A DNA stretch of 64,000 bases from contig JAEWOH010000002.1 in NCBI GenBank assembly GCA_023460955.1, positions 27,140 through 91,139 on the forward strand. The letters run 5' to 3'. Source of the stretch: Bacillota bacterium (GTDB lineage: Bacteria; Bacillota; Clostridia; Acetivibrionales; DSM-1351). Under the pieces are notes generated by a model. The model was not told where the DNA came from and did not search any database. It worked only from the letters and a program-made list of their open reading frames with translations. The translations under genes and the position numbers were made by a program. Positions 26,826 to 35,415 of the stretch are shown piece by piece. Every line of letters starts with the position of its first letter. Within the stretch, counting starts at the first letter, position 1.

Positions 26826-28016
26826 ATGAGAAATGTAGTAATAATTTCATCGGATTACACAGGTCATGGTCATAAGAGTATCAGCGAGTCACTGATGGAA
26901 CAGTTTAATTTATACGACGATGTTAATGTAAATATTATAGATGGTTTTGAATTGGGCGGAAATATGTGGGTAAAGGTAGGAAAATCATACGGATTAGTCA
27001 CCAGAAATGCCAAAGAACTCTGGAAGCTGGCTTGGAAAATATCAAAAAGAAGTCCGACCTTTATACACGAATTTACTGAACTGACCATTCGTGAAAATTT
27101 TATTAAGATGCTGAGAAAACTTAAGCCGGACTTGATATTATCTGTCCACCCGGTATTTAATGCCCCTATATTAAATATTTTGAAGGATTACAAAATCAAT
27201 ATACCCTTTGCAATCTTTGTTGCAGATTTAGTAAGCATATCTCCACTTTGGGCAGATAAGCGCGCAGATTGCATAATATGTCCAACCTCAGAAGCAAAGG
27301 AACGCTGCATGGGTTTCGGTGTGCCTGAATCGCGTATAAAGGTAATAGGGTTCCCTGTAAGATCCAGGTTTACTGAACACATCTATAATGGTTATCATAA
27401 ACCTGACTATTCGTTGGATAGACCAATGGAATGCCTTATTATGAGCGGTGGTGAAGGGTCCGGAGACATGAACCATGTTGCCAGAATACTACTGGATAAC
27501 TTTAATTGTAACGTTCGGATTATTGCCGGAAGAAATGCTGCTATGAAGGAGAAACTTGAAAAGTCTCTTTTATTGCAATATCCGGAAAGAGTTAATATAC
27601 ATGGTTATATTACAAACATTCAGGATTATATGCTCAAATCTGATATTGCCTTCACAAGAGGGAGCCCAAACGTTATGATGGAAGCTATTGCGTGCAATAT
27701 TCCCCTTATCATAACAGGTGCATTACCGGGTCAGGAGCAGGAAAACCCGGACTTTGCAGTTAATAATAAGCTCGGCATTTTCTGTGATGATCTTTCTCAG
27801 CTTTCATCTGTTGTGTCAGAGTTGCTGGACGATAATGCTAGAGGCTTAAATGAAATCAAACAGGCTCAACGTGAATACTTTGATCATGAATCTGCTAAGA
27901 AAATCGTTGAAACCGCACTTGGCCTTATAAAAGACGAAATAATAATATACCCTTCCGAACTCCGTCGGAGGAGACGCTTTTTAAGATTAAGATTACAATC
28001 CAGAAGAAGCTCCTGA
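26826..28016 (+). CDS. MGDG synthase/UgtP-family glycosyltransferase
   Basis: A 396-aa GT-B glycosyltransferase. The N-terminal MGDG-synthase-type domain has SSDYTGHGHKSISESL. The C-terminal donor-binding domain has MSGGEGSGDMNHVARIL and SPNVMMEAIACNIPLIITG. Family members transfer glucose or galactose to diacylglycerol to make membrane glycolipids and lipoteichoic acid anchors; MurG is a distant relative. It acts at the inner face of the membrane. The C-terminus is very basic (SELRRRRRFLRLRLQSRRSS), which could bind acidic lipid. GGAGG lies about eleven bases before the ATG. A strong terminator follows, so it is a single-gene unit. Confidence 0.85.
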   Translation: MRNVVIISSDYTGHGHKSISESLMEQFNLYDDVNVNIIDGFELGGNMWVKVGKSYGLVTRNAKELWKLAWKISKRSPTFIHEFTELTIRENFIKMLRKLKPDLILSVHPVFNAPILNILKDYKINIPFAIFVADLVSISPLWADKRADCIICPTSEAKERCMGFGVPESRIKVIGFPVRSRFTEHIYNGYHKPDYSLDRPMECLIMSGGEGSGDMNHVARILLDNFNCNVRIIAGRNAAMKEKLEKSLLLQYPERVNIHGYITNIQDYMLKSDIAFTRGSPNVMMEAIACNIPLIITGALPGQEQENPDFAVNNKLGIFCDDLSQLSSVVSELLDDNARGLNEIKQAQREYFDHESAKKIVETALGLIKDEIIIYPSELRRRRRFLRLRLQSRRSS

Positions 28017-28047
28017 TTACTTATTTTTAAAACTTAATGCTATTTAC

Positions 28048-28085
28048 AAAAAATCATAAAAACCCAAAGGTTTTTATGATTTTTT
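28048..28085. terminator. strong bidirectional intrinsic terminator
   Basis: AAAAAATCATAAAAACC and GGTTTTTATGATTTTTT form a perfect 17-bp stem with a CAAA loop. It stands 32 bp after the glycosyltransferase stop. Confidence 0.95.
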
Positions 28086-28114
28086 CGTTTCCCTGAATTT
28101 TTTATTACAAATAT

Positions 28115-28143
28115 TTGTATAATATTAACTTTTATGTTATAAT
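28115..28143 (+). promoter_or_regulatory. sigma-A promoter of the KAS III-like gene
   Basis: TTGTAT (28115-28120) and TATAAT (28138-28143) are exactly 17 bp apart. It is 53 bp upstream of the ATG and follows the terminator of the previous gene. Confidence 0.75.
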
Positions 28144-28195
28144 TTAACATGTTCCAATTTTCGGAAGTACAAATATTATAATTAGGAGTGGTTTA

Positions 28196-29197
28196 ATGTA
28201 TCAAAATGTAATTTTTAAAGCAGTAGGAACATACCATCCGGCAACAAAAAAAAATAACTCGTATTATGTTAATCACTTTAATAGCATGGGAATTGACGTA
28301 TCAGCGTTAGTTGAGCACCTAGGGAGAAACACCCGCTGTATAGCCGAGGTGGATAGTGAAAATGCTGTTACAATGGCTTATAATGCTTCTATGGAAGCTC
28401 TCAGGTCTTCAAACACCAATCCGGATGAAATCGACATCATTATTTTTGGAACAGACAGTCCGGAGCAATTAGTTCCCTCAAACGCACTGCTTTTGCATGA
28501 TAAGTTAAATACAATTAATGCACATCAGGTCTTTGACCTTAATTCAAATTGTATTGGTATGCTATCTGCAATAGATGTAGCCAGCCGCCTTCTCATGAAC
28601 AATACAAGGATAAGGAAGGCTCTTGTTGTCGGCAGCTTCCTGGGTAGCTTCATATCAAGCAAAATCGATCCGGTTTGTTATTCAAATATGGCTGATGCAG
28701 CAGCGGCTGTAATACTTGAAAGGGTCGAGGAGCCTTCCAAGAGAGGCTTTATCGATACCAATTTCAAAACAGACCCTGTTGTAAAAAGTAATTTTCTTTT
28801 CCCAGCATGTGGCTTTTCAAATATTTATGATGATGATATAGACATTGAAGAGAAAAAATTAAAGCTCGACCCCTTCGATACGGGCTTTATCTGCAAGGAA
28901 TGGGTTGCTTTGATGGAGACCCTGTTTGAAAGACATAACATTAGTAAGCATAATATAAAGCAATATTTTTTCTCACAATTTTCAAAACCGGATGCGGAAA
29001 CAACTCTGAATTTAATGTCTCTTGAACTTGATAAATACACTTTCGTCGGTAACAAATATGGCTATACAGGTCTCACAAGCCCCATATTGGCATATAATGA
29101 AGCCCTGAACAATAAATCCGTTGACACAGGAGATTATGTAATGTTCTGTTCGGTAGGTGCCGGTTATAACATATGTGCACTCCTATACAGGCTTTAA
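28196..29197 (+). CDS. KAS III-like (FabH-like) protein with altered catalytic triad
   Basis: 333 aa with a complete thiolase fold of the 3-oxoacyl-ACP synthase III type. The nucleophile region is FDLNSNCIGMLSAIDV with Cys119. FabH normally uses a Cys-His-Asn triad. At the place of the His motif (PHQAN) this protein reads FFSQFSKP, with Ser260. At the place of the Asn motif (YGNTSAASIP) it reads KYGYTGLTSP, with Tyr290. The two residues needed to decarboxylate malonyl-ACP therefore seem lost, while the acyl-accepting Cys remains. It may be an acyltransferase or a priming or sensing protein; housekeeping FabH is unlikely. It has its own promoter and terminator. Confidence 0.85.
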   Translation: MYQNVIFKAVGTYHPATKKNNSYYVNHFNSMGIDVSALVEHLGRNTRCIAEVDSENAVTMAYNASMEALRSSNTNPDEIDIIIFGTDSPEQLVPSNALLLHDKLNTINAHQVFDLNSNCIGMLSAIDVASRLLMNNTRIRKALVVGSFLGSFISSKIDPVCYSNMADAAAAVILERVEEPSKRGFIDTNFKTDPVVKSNFLFPACGFSNIYDDDIDIEEKKLKLDPFDTGFICKEWVALMETLFERHNISKHNIKQYFFSQFSKPDAETTLNLMSLELDKYTFVGNKYGYTGLTSPILAYNEALNNKSVDTGDYVMFCSVGAGYNICALLYRL

Positions 29198-29222
29198 TAG
29201 AGGCTTTAATAGAGGCTTTGAT
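29189..29222 (+). repeat. 12-bp tandem repeat over the KAS III-like stop codon
   Basis: AGGCTTTAATAG occurs at 29189-29200 and 29201-29212, followed by a partial third copy AGGCTTTGAT. The first copy includes the last codons and the TAA stop. It looks like a slippage duplication. Confidence 0.8.
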
Positions 29223-29288
29223 ATGATGTTTGAAATTAGACTTTTATATGAGTTTTTACATAATATTGCATTTACTTCTAAGGAAATA

Positions 29289-29326
29289 AAAAATAACTTC
29301 GTAGCAGCAAATACGAAGTTATTTTT
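29289..29326. terminator. bidirectional intrinsic terminator
   Basis: AAAAATAACTTCGTA and TACGAAGTTATTTTT form a perfect 15-bp stem with an 8-nt loop. It serves the convergent KAS III-like gene and the STAS-like gene. Confidence 0.92.
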
Positions 29327-29340
29327 ATGTTTAGAAGCTA

Positions 29341-29703
29341 TTATACTTTAGCCATTGCTTCTTCTGGAGATTCCGCAAAAATAATTGTTTCAAAACCCTG
29401 AATATCTTTAGCAATTCTCTTGGTCTGACTGGCAGCAACAGCTGATTGCTGCTGGATAATTATCCTCTTTTTAAAAGGTACACTCATATACAGCATGATC
29501 ATATTTTTTAGCTGTTCGACAACATCCTGTGCTGATGCCTTTACTTCTCTTCCATCAACAATCAAAACATAGTCTTTCGGATCAATCTCAGAAGTCTTGG
29601 ACTGATATTCAGACATAAAGTTCATACCTTCCTCCATTGAAAAAAATCCTGCAGCATAAATAGAAAAAACCTTCTTAATTTTATCAACTTCCATTTTGAA
29701 CAT
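29341..29703 (-). CDS. small STAS/SpoIIAA-like protein
   Basis: About 120 aa, no signal or membrane segment. The order of predicted strands and helices, with DYVLIVDGREV in the middle and FETIIFAESPEEAMAKV at the end, resembles STAS or SpoIIAA-like small proteins. The phosphorylatable Ser of anti-anti-sigma factors is not evident. I chose ATG 29703 (MFKMEVDK) because GGAGG lies six bases upstream; the longer frame starts in a hydrophobic stretch without a ribosome site. The function is unknown and the fold call is tentative. Confidence 0.6.
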   Translation of the reverse strand: MFKMEVDKIKKVFSIYAAGFFSMEEGMNFMSEYQSKTSEIDPKDYVLIVDGREVKASAQDVVEQLKNMIMLYMSVPFKKRIIIQQQSAVAASQTKRIAKDIQGFETIIFAESPEEAMAKV

Positions 29704-29939
29704 AAAATACCTCCATGTAAAAATATGTAATGATTTACAAATTACTAATAATATAATATATAGAAAATTGAATTTCAAGCAAATTTATGTATATTAATGT
29801 AATTATTACTAATATTATGTAAAGAATATAAATCTTATATCAATACTAAACATTATCGATTCTTCTTATATGAACATATCTTATAAAAATAAATTTAGTT
29901 TAAAATTGCACAGCCATTGACGTAGAACCAAATAAAAAA

Positions 29940-29978
29940 CTTCCCGTACAAGAAAGATTAATCATCTTGTACGGGAAG
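29940..29978 (-). terminator. terminator of the uracil permease gene
   Basis: CTTCCCGTACAAGA and TCTTGTACGGGAAG pair over 14 bp, with a T-run on the minus strand. It lies 25 bp past the permease stop. Confidence 0.92.
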
Positions 29979-30003
29979 CTGATAGAACATAAATTATTTT
30001 TTA

Positions 30004-31389
30004 TTAAGCTTGCTCAGAATCATTTGTAAGCTTTAACTTTTCAAGAATATAGAATATAAGGCTGAGAACCATTCCTGCGAGAGTAGCTAAAACCATTCCC
30101 TTCAATTGAACATCTTCTCCAAGATTAATTGAAATTCCGCTTATACCTATTACGAATACCAATGCTGTAAGAACGAGATTTTTTGCCCTGCTGTAGTCAA
30201 TCTTAGCTTCAACAATCATTCTGATACCTGAAGCTGCAATTGTACCGAAGAGCAGCAAGCTTACTCCGCCCATAACAGGATCAGGAATACTTGATATAAT
30301 ACCTGAGAGTTTACCGAAGAAAGCTATTATTATTGATATAACGCCTGCTCCTCCGATTACCCATACACTGTAAACTCTTGTTATAGCCATTACGCCCATG
30401 TTTTCTCCATAAGTTGTTGTCGGACAGGAACCACAAAAACCTGAAAGCATTGTGGATATACCGTCGCCCAGCAAAGATCTGTGGAGACCAGGATCCTTTG
30501 TTAAATCTCTTCCTACAATATTGCTTGTAACAAAAAGGTGACCTATATGTTCAGATAATACCACCAGTGCAGCCGGTGCTAAAATCATCATTGCTTTTAT
30601 ATCAATAGAAGGAAGTACGAAGTCCGGTAATTTAAGCCATGTAGCATCTACTATTTTTTCGTATTGTACGTAACCCATCACTGCGGACAAACCATAGCCG
30701 GCCACAACTGCCAGAAGTATAGGAATTACCGACAAGAAACCCCTGAAACAAAGATTACCTATTATAAGTATTCCCAATGTTACTAAAGAGATGATTATTC
30801 CCTTTGTATCAAATTTGCCGTCTGCTCCTGGGAATAACTTGGCCATGTTAGCAGCCGTTCCTGACAACTCGAGACCAATAAGTGCTACAATTGGTCCCAT
30901 TGCTGCTGGAGGAAGTACGATATCCAGCCATCTGGTACCAACTCGCCCTATTAACAGTGCGACTAACACAAAAATCAAACCACATATTATATATCCGCCT
31001 AAAGCTTTTGAAAAATTATTTGCATAATCAGATGAAGCCATTATTACTGAAGCTGTCGGTGAAAGAAATGCAAAGCTGGAACCAAGAAAAGCAGGAGCCT
31101 TTCCCTTACAAATTATTAGGTATATCAGTGTACCAATACCATTAAGCAAAAGCACAAGAGATGGATCAATAACCTGGATATTGTTATACTGTGCCAATTG
31201 GTCCGGATTCAACTGTTCAGCCGTAAGTTTTAATCCTTGCAGAAAATGAGTTTTTGCATATCCGTTGAACAAAAATGGAACCAGAACAGATGCACTGAAC
31301 ATTGCAAACAAGTGCTGAAAACTGAGCGGAAGTGCTTTTAGAAAAGGAACCTTTTCTTCAACCTGAATTATTGGTCTTGAATTCTTCAT
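30004..31389 (-). CDS. uraA: uracil/xanthine permease family (NCS2), probable uracil permease
   Basis: A 461-aa polytopic membrane protein with about 12-14 helices of the NCS2 family. It has the substrate-site block GSSFAFLSPTASVI near the N-terminal third and the conserved GFCGSCPTTTYGENMGVMA, shortened here, in the second repeat. NCS2 proteins import nucleobases with protons. A PyrR-type attenuator in the leader supports uracil as the substrate. I chose ATG 31389 (MKNSRPIIQ), nine bases after AGGGGG; the longer frame to 31455 runs through the attenuator terminator and is not a real start. Confidence 0.92.
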   Translation of the reverse strand: MKNSRPIIQVEEKVPFLKALPLSFQHLFAMFSASVLVPFLFNGYAKTHFLQGLKLTAEQLNPDQLAQYNNIQVIDPSLVLLLNGIGTLIYLIICKGKAPAFLGSSFAFLSPTASVIMASSDYANNFSKALGGYIICGLIFVLVALLIGRVGTRWLDIVLPPAAMGPIVALIGLELSGTAANMAKLFPGADGKFDTKGIIISLVTLGILIIGNLCFRGFLSVIPILLAVVAGYGLSAVMGYVQYEKIVDATWLKLPDFVLPSIDIKAMMILAPAALVVLSEHIGHLFVTSNIVGRDLTKDPGLHRSLLGDGISTMLSGFCGSCPTTTYGENMGVMAITRVYSVWVIGGAGVISIIIAFFGKLSGIISSIPDPVMGGVSLLLFGTIAASGIRMIVEAKIDYSRAKNLVLTALVFVIGISGISINLGEDVQLKGMVLATLAGMVLSLIFYILEKLKLTNDSEQA

Positions 31390-31423
31390 TGCATAAATCC
31401 CCCTACTATTTATTTTTTTGAAA

Positions 31424-31459
31424 TAAAAAAACCTTACTGCCTTTAGGCGCAGCAAGGTT
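31424..31459 (-). terminator. attenuator terminator in the uraA leader
   Basis: On the minus strand AACCTTGCTGC and GCAGTAAGGTT form an 11-bp stem (one G-T pair) followed by seven T. It lies 35 bp before the uraA ribosome site, inside the leader. Confidence 0.88.
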
Positions 31460-31522
31460 GGGCTTATCCAATCGTGTCATAACATTCCCACGTACTTTGT
31501 ACTGGCGTACTTAGTACTATAT

Positions 31523-31545
31523 CCCCTTACTAGCCTCTCTGGACT
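31523..31545 (-). promoter_or_regulatory. PyrR-binding RNA element
   Basis: The minus strand reads AGTCCAGAGAGGCT followed by AGTAAGG, the signature of PyrR-binding hairpin loops in Bacillus pyr leaders. PyrR with UMP binds this RNA and favours the downstream terminator. Between the two lies a GTAC-rich segment (31491-31517) that could form the antiterminator. No pyrR gene is in the window. Confidence 0.85.
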
Positions 31546-31579
31546 AATTTAAAAAGTTTTTTTATCCGAGAAAAAGTAT

Positions 31580-31609
31580 ATCACAGTTATTCATCAAATG
31601 TCTACAAAA
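31580..31609 (-). promoter_or_regulatory. possible uraA promoter
   Basis: On the minus strand TAGACA and TATACT are about 18 bp apart, upstream of the PyrR element. The match is moderate. Confidence 0.4.
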
Positions 31610-31664
31610 TATCTAAATATTTTTATATTGATTTTACGTTATGTAAATTCATATTCACAATGAT

Positions 31665-31800
31665 AGCTTGCAGTACTCCCGGACTAAAACAGGAAATGCG
31701 TCGCACCCAAAACAAAAAAACAAATTGATTGAAAAAATTTGTTTTTTTGTTTTTAACCATGCTTCCACCTTTCCTGTTTTGTCCTCGCGTACCACAAGCT
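31665..31800. repeat. 136-bp segmented inverted repeat, possible structured RNA
   Basis: Paired arms from outside in are AGCTTG/CAAGCT, GTAC/GTAC, GGAC/GTCC, AAAACAGGAAA/TTTCCTGTTTT and AAAACAAAAAAACAAATT/AATTTGTTTTTTTGTTTT. Short unpaired pieces separate them, including a matched tccc/tcgc pair of loops and a 12/16-nt internal loop. It lies 67 bp after the murG stop and upstream of uraA. It may terminate the murG transcript, be an independent RNA, or be a decayed small inverted-repeat element. No open frame covers it. Confidence 0.7.
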
Positions 31801-31866
31801 TATTTCAAGATAAATTTAAGTACCAAAAAACTATATCATATAAAGATAATTAGCTATTTACTTCAA

Positions 31867-32961
31867 CTATATAAGCTTCTCAATCAGTGAATATATCTGT
31901 TCTACAGAGTCAGTTATCCTGTTTTTGGTTGCATCCTGAGCCATTTTTGAGAGCACATCCCTGTTTGATATGAGGCTGAGGATTTTGTTGTAAAGCACAT
32001 CAGCATTTAGTTCTCTCTCAAGTATTACTGATGCGCCGCCGTCTCTCTCCAGCGAGCGCGCATTATGCTCCTGATGGTTAGCAGTAACATAAGGTGACGG
32101 AATAAGTATCGAGGGTATTCCCATGGTCTGCAGCTCGCTTATTGTAATGGCTCCGGCGCGGCAAATCATTAAATCGCTGGCAGTATAGACCTGAGCAACA
32201 TTGTATATGTAAGGAACTACCTTCACCATTTTTTTATACTTTTCATCCAGACATATAGAAACGTTTATCTCGTCAAACTGGGCTTCACCCGTAGCAAAAA
32301 TAAGGTTGAATTCCCCTTTAAAATGAGTATTCAGCATTTCCGCAATGGTTTCATTTATTTTACGTGCGCCCCTGCTGCCCCCCATTGCAACAATCAAAGG
32401 CTTGCCTTCCACTATATCCAGCTGTTTTAAAACACTCTGGCGGTTAGCAGTTAAAAGCTCTTGCCTTACAGGATTACCGGTATGGACGAGCTTGCTTTTG
32501 TTCTTAAAATACTTTTCAGCGTCTTTGAAGCTGATTGCAACACATTTTACATATTTTTCAAGAAGTCTGTTGGTTATTCCGGGAAATGCATTTGATTCAT
32601 GTATAAGCGTAGGGATGCCCTTTTTAGCTGCAACATATAAGACAGGACCACAGACATATCCCCCTGTACCGATTACAATGTCAGGTTTTAGCTTTTTAAG
32701 CAACCTTGATGCCTGAAAAAAGCTCTGAGCAAGTTCTTTAACAGCAAGTACCGTGTCAAAGGAAATTTTTCTTCTAAACCCTCTCACTGTTATAGTTTCC
32801 AATGTAAAACCCTCTCTTGGAACCAGTTTGGTCTCAAGCCCTTTTTTAGTTCCAACAAAAGTGATTTCAGCAGAAGGGTTTTTGCTCAGAATATACTTTG
32901 CAATTGCCAAACCCGGGTTTATATGTCCTCCTGTACCTCCGCCTGCTACTAATACCTTCAT
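31867..32961 (-). CDS. murG: UDP-GlcNAc:lipid I N-acetylglucosaminyltransferase
   Basis: A 364-aa GT-B enzyme that converts lipid I to lipid II at the inner membrane face. The N-terminal glycine loop is GGGTGGHINPG and a second is GGSRGARKIN, with the donor-site region VTANHQEHNARSL near residue 300. I chose ATG 32961 (MKVLVAGGGTGG), seven bases after GGAGG, over the frame opening at 33000. It is the last gene of the wall cluster and is 257 bp from ftsW, with a hairpin in the gap. Its own weak promoter (TTGCTG-17 bp-TATAGC on the minus strand) is possible. Confidence 0.96.
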   Translation of the reverse strand: MKVLVAGGGTGGHINPGLAIAKYILSKNPSAEITFVGTKKGLETKLVPREGFTLETITVRGFRRKISFDTVLAVKELAQSFFQASRLLKKLKPDIVIGTGGYVCGPVLYVAAKKGIPTLIHESNAFPGITNRLLEKYVKCVAISFKDAEKYFKNKSKLVHTGNPVRQELLTANRQSVLKQLDIVEGKPLIVAMGGSRGARKINETIAEMLNTHFKGEFNLIFATGEAQFDEINVSICLDEKYKKMVKVVPYIYNVAQVYTASDLMICRAGAITISELQTMGIPSILIPSPYVTANHQEHNARSLERDGGASVILERELNADVLYNKILSLISNRDVLSKMAQDATKNRITDSVEQIYSLIEKLI

Positions 32962-33036
32962 AGCTTGACCTCCAATCGATATGGTATAAGAAATAATCAA
33001 AACAGCTATAAACCAAAAATACTATTACAGCAAATT

Positions 33037-33087
33037 AAGTTTCCAGGTTTATTACCAAATATCCTCGGGTAATAATTCGGGAAACTT
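33037..33087 (-). other. hairpin between ftsW and murG
   Basis: AAGTTTCC/GGAAACTT and TTATTACC/GGTAATAA pair with small internal loops. The T-run after it on the minus strand is poor, so it may be a processing or partial termination site. Confidence 0.45.
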
Positions 33088-33218
33088 ATATAAAAAATCT
33101 CTATAAAAAATTTATATTTAACCTTTTTACAATAGAGTATAATATTAAATCACATACAATCCAATATAATATTTATACTTATCAAAAATATTCTGTGTTA
33201 ATAATAACTTCTATAGTT

Positions 33219-34331
33219 CTAAAATCTTTCATATTTTGAGTACCTTGATATATTCAATAAAATACCCACACCGAACATCAGGAACATCAAAGAGGTACCT
33301 CCGTAACTAAAGAAGGGCAGTGAGATACCTGTAGAAGGTATGGAATTTGTTACAACTGCAACATTGAAAAGGAACTGCAGTCCAATCAGGCAGGTGACAC
33401 CTGTAGCCATAAGACTGCCAAATATATCCGGTGCATTCATGGCAACCTTAATACCTCTCCAAATGAAAACAAGGAAAAGCAGCATTACCACTATGGAACC
33501 AACATAGCCCAGTTCCTCAGCGAGAACAGCAAAAATATAATCGTTATACGGCTCCGGTATATAAAGATATTTCTGCATGCTCTGTCCAAGACCTCTTCCG
33601 AATATCCCTCCCGAACCAATTGCAAGCAGAGATTGAACTGTCTGCCAGCCTTCATCCCTGGCGTAAGCGAAAGGATCCAGCCAGGCCTTTACTCTGTCAA
33701 ATCTGTACGGTGCCACCAAAACGGCTGCCACTGCCGCAACTATTACAGGTACCGCCATTGCCACAAAGTGAGAAATTTTAGCGCCTGCACAGAACAATAT
33801 AATAAATGCTGTCATTACTATAATAATTGTTCCGCTCAAGTGAGGTTCAATTACTACAAGTCCGGCAACAAAACCAATTAAAGCAAGGTAGGGCAGCAGT
33901 CCCTTTGTAAAGGATTGTAAAACCTCCTTGCGTTTGGACAAACTAAAAGATAGAAACATTATTATTGCTAACTTAGCCAATTCTGAAGGCTGAATAGTCT
34001 TTGAACCTACGCCCAGCCATCTCTGTGCACCATTTCTAACCTGTCCGACACCCGGGATAAGAACCAGAATCAAGAGTCCAATGCTAAACATTAAAATAAT
34101 CGGGGACAGCTTTCCCCATTTTTTATAATCAACGTTCATGGTAACAACCAATACAATTATACTCAATGCCATGTATTGAAGCTGCGGTACAAGAAGCAAA
34201 AAAGAATTTCCTACTTCCTTAACCGAAAAATAATAGCTCGAACTAAATACCATTATTGTTCCTAATGAAAGTAACAATATAACCGCTGCAAATATCCAAA
34301 AGTCAAAAGGCTTTTTGTCCTTGTTCTTCAT
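33219..34331 (-). CDS. ftsW: SEDS peptidoglycan polymerase, FtsW/SpoVE type
   Basis: A 370-aa membrane protein with about ten helices of the SEDS family. SEDS proteins polymerise lipid II with a partner class B PBP. Signature blocks are KTIQPSELAKLAIIMFLS, FGRGLGQSMQKYLYIPEPYNDYIFAVLAEELG (shortened motif: IPEPYNDYIFAVLAEELG) and STGISLPFFSYGGTS. Position between mraY and murG is that of spoVE/ftsW in Bacillus. Its likely partner is the SpoVD-type PBP upstream. Division or sporulation use cannot be told apart. A second SEDS gene lies at 43227. Confidence 0.92.
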   Translation of the reverse strand: MKNKDKKPFDFWIFAAVILLLSLGTIMVFSSSYYFSVKEVGNSFLLLVPQLQYMALSIIVLVVTMNVDYKKWGKLSPIILMFSIGLLILVLIPGVGQVRNGAQRWLGVGSKTIQPSELAKLAIIMFLSFSLSKRKEVLQSFTKGLLPYLALIGFVAGLVVIEPHLSGTIIIVMTAFIILFCAGAKISHFVAMAVPVIVAAVAAVLVAPYRFDRVKAWLDPFAYARDEGWQTVQSLLAIGSGGIFGRGLGQSMQKYLYIPEPYNDYIFAVLAEELGYVGSIVVMLLFLVFIWRGIKVAMNAPDIFGSLMATGVTCLIGLQFLFNVAVVTNSIPSTGISLPFFSYGGTSLMFLMFGVGILLNISRYSKYERF

Positions 34332-34412
34332 TAACTTCCTCCAGCCTGCTTAAGTTCGTACAATAATCTATTTGATTATATGATATTTTCCCGCTATTAT
34401 TCCAGTTAGCCT

Positions 34413-35396
34413 TTAGTATGTCCCCACACCAACAATCATTAATGAAACAATCGCAAGTATCACAGTTACAACTATGAATACGGTTACAACCTTTGTTTCC
34501 TTCCAGCCCTTAAGTTCAAAATGATGATGTATTGGGGCCATTTTGAATATCCTTTTACCTGTCAACTTGAAGGAACCCACCTGAAGTATCACCGATATAT
34601 TTTCAAGTAGATATATTCCACCAACAACGAAGAATATCAGAGGCATTCTCATCATGATGACTATGGCAGTGAGTGCGCCTCCCAGCGCAAGACTTCCCGT
34701 GTCTCCCATAAAAACCTTTGCAGGATGAATATTAAAAGCCAGAAAACCTAGACATCCACCTGCAATAGCAGCTGAGAAAATTTTTATGTAACCCCACTCG
34801 TTGTTTGTCAACGCAACAATCGTAAAGAATATTGCCACAACCAGTGTTACTCCTGCGCAAAGACCATCAAGTCCATCTGTGATATTAACACCGTTTGAAA
34901 AGAAGTACATAAATACAACTATAAACAAAAAATACAGCCACGGTTGAACAACATAGTTTGTGAACGGGATAACTATTGAGCTTCCAGCTTCGGTATATCT
35001 GATAACATAAAAAGCAAAGGAAACGCATACAACAAGCTGAAGAAAGGTTTTTTGGCCTGCATAAAGACCATCCTTCCTCTTTTTTACTACCTTAATAAAG
35101 TCATCAATAAAACCCACTGCACCAAAGCCCAGTGCTGCAAGTAATATGGGAATTATTTCGGGATAATTCTGAGAATAATACATAGCAACGACTGAAATAG
35201 GTATTAAAAAAATAAGACCTCCAATTGTAGGCGTACCCATTTTTTTTAAATGAGTCTTAGGACCGTCATCTCTTACTGTCTGTCCAAACTTAAGCCTTCT
35301 AAGAAAGGGTATTAAAATAGGACCTGCTATTATTGACAGAATAAATGTAGCCGCAAAGGCTATAATGTGTTCAGATGTTAACGAAAAAGTAAGCAA
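34413..35396 (-). CDS. mraY: phospho-MurNAc-pentapeptide transferase
   Basis: A 327-aa membrane enzyme that makes lipid I from UDP-MurNAc-pentapeptide and undecaprenyl phosphate. It has about ten helices, the catalytic Asp motif NITDGLDGLCAG and the HHHFELKGWKE loop. I chose the TTG at 35396 (LLTFSLTSEH), eight bases after AGGGGG. The frame opens at 35456, but those residues overlap the murF end and are not MraY-like. The chosen length matches the family. The start is 19 bp after the murF stop. murD, which usually follows, is absent. Confidence 0.95.
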   Translation of the reverse strand: MLTFSLTSEHIIAFAATFILSIIAGPILIPFLRRLKFGQTVRDDGPKTHLKKMGTPTIGGLIFLIPISVVAMYYSQNYPEIIPILLAALGFGAVGFIDDFIKVVKKRKDGLYAGQKTFLQLVVCVSFAFYVIRYTEAGSSIVIPFTNYVVQPWLYFLFIVVFMYFFSNGVNITDGLDGLCAGVTLVVAIFFTIVALTNNEWGYIKIFSAAIAGGCLGFLAFNIHPAKVFMGDTGSLALGGALTAIVIMMRMPLIFFVVGGIYLLENISVILQVGSFKLTGKRIFKMAPIHHHFELKGWKETKVVTVFIVVTVILAIVSLMIVGVGTY

Positions 35397-35415
35397 TAGA
35401 ACTTCCCCCTGTTTT

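Noticed and set aside
28196..29197. Housekeeping FabH assignment
   Set aside because: The His and Asn catalytic positions read Ser and Tyr, and no fatty acid synthesis gene is adjacent.
31389..31455. Longer uracil permease N-terminus starting at 31455
   Set aside because: It would be translated through the attenuator terminator and lacks a ribosome site; ATG 31389 has AGGGGG.
31665..31800. Retron-type msr/msd RNA for the large inverted repeat
   Set aside because: No reverse transcriptase gene is in the window and no conserved branching G context could be recognised.
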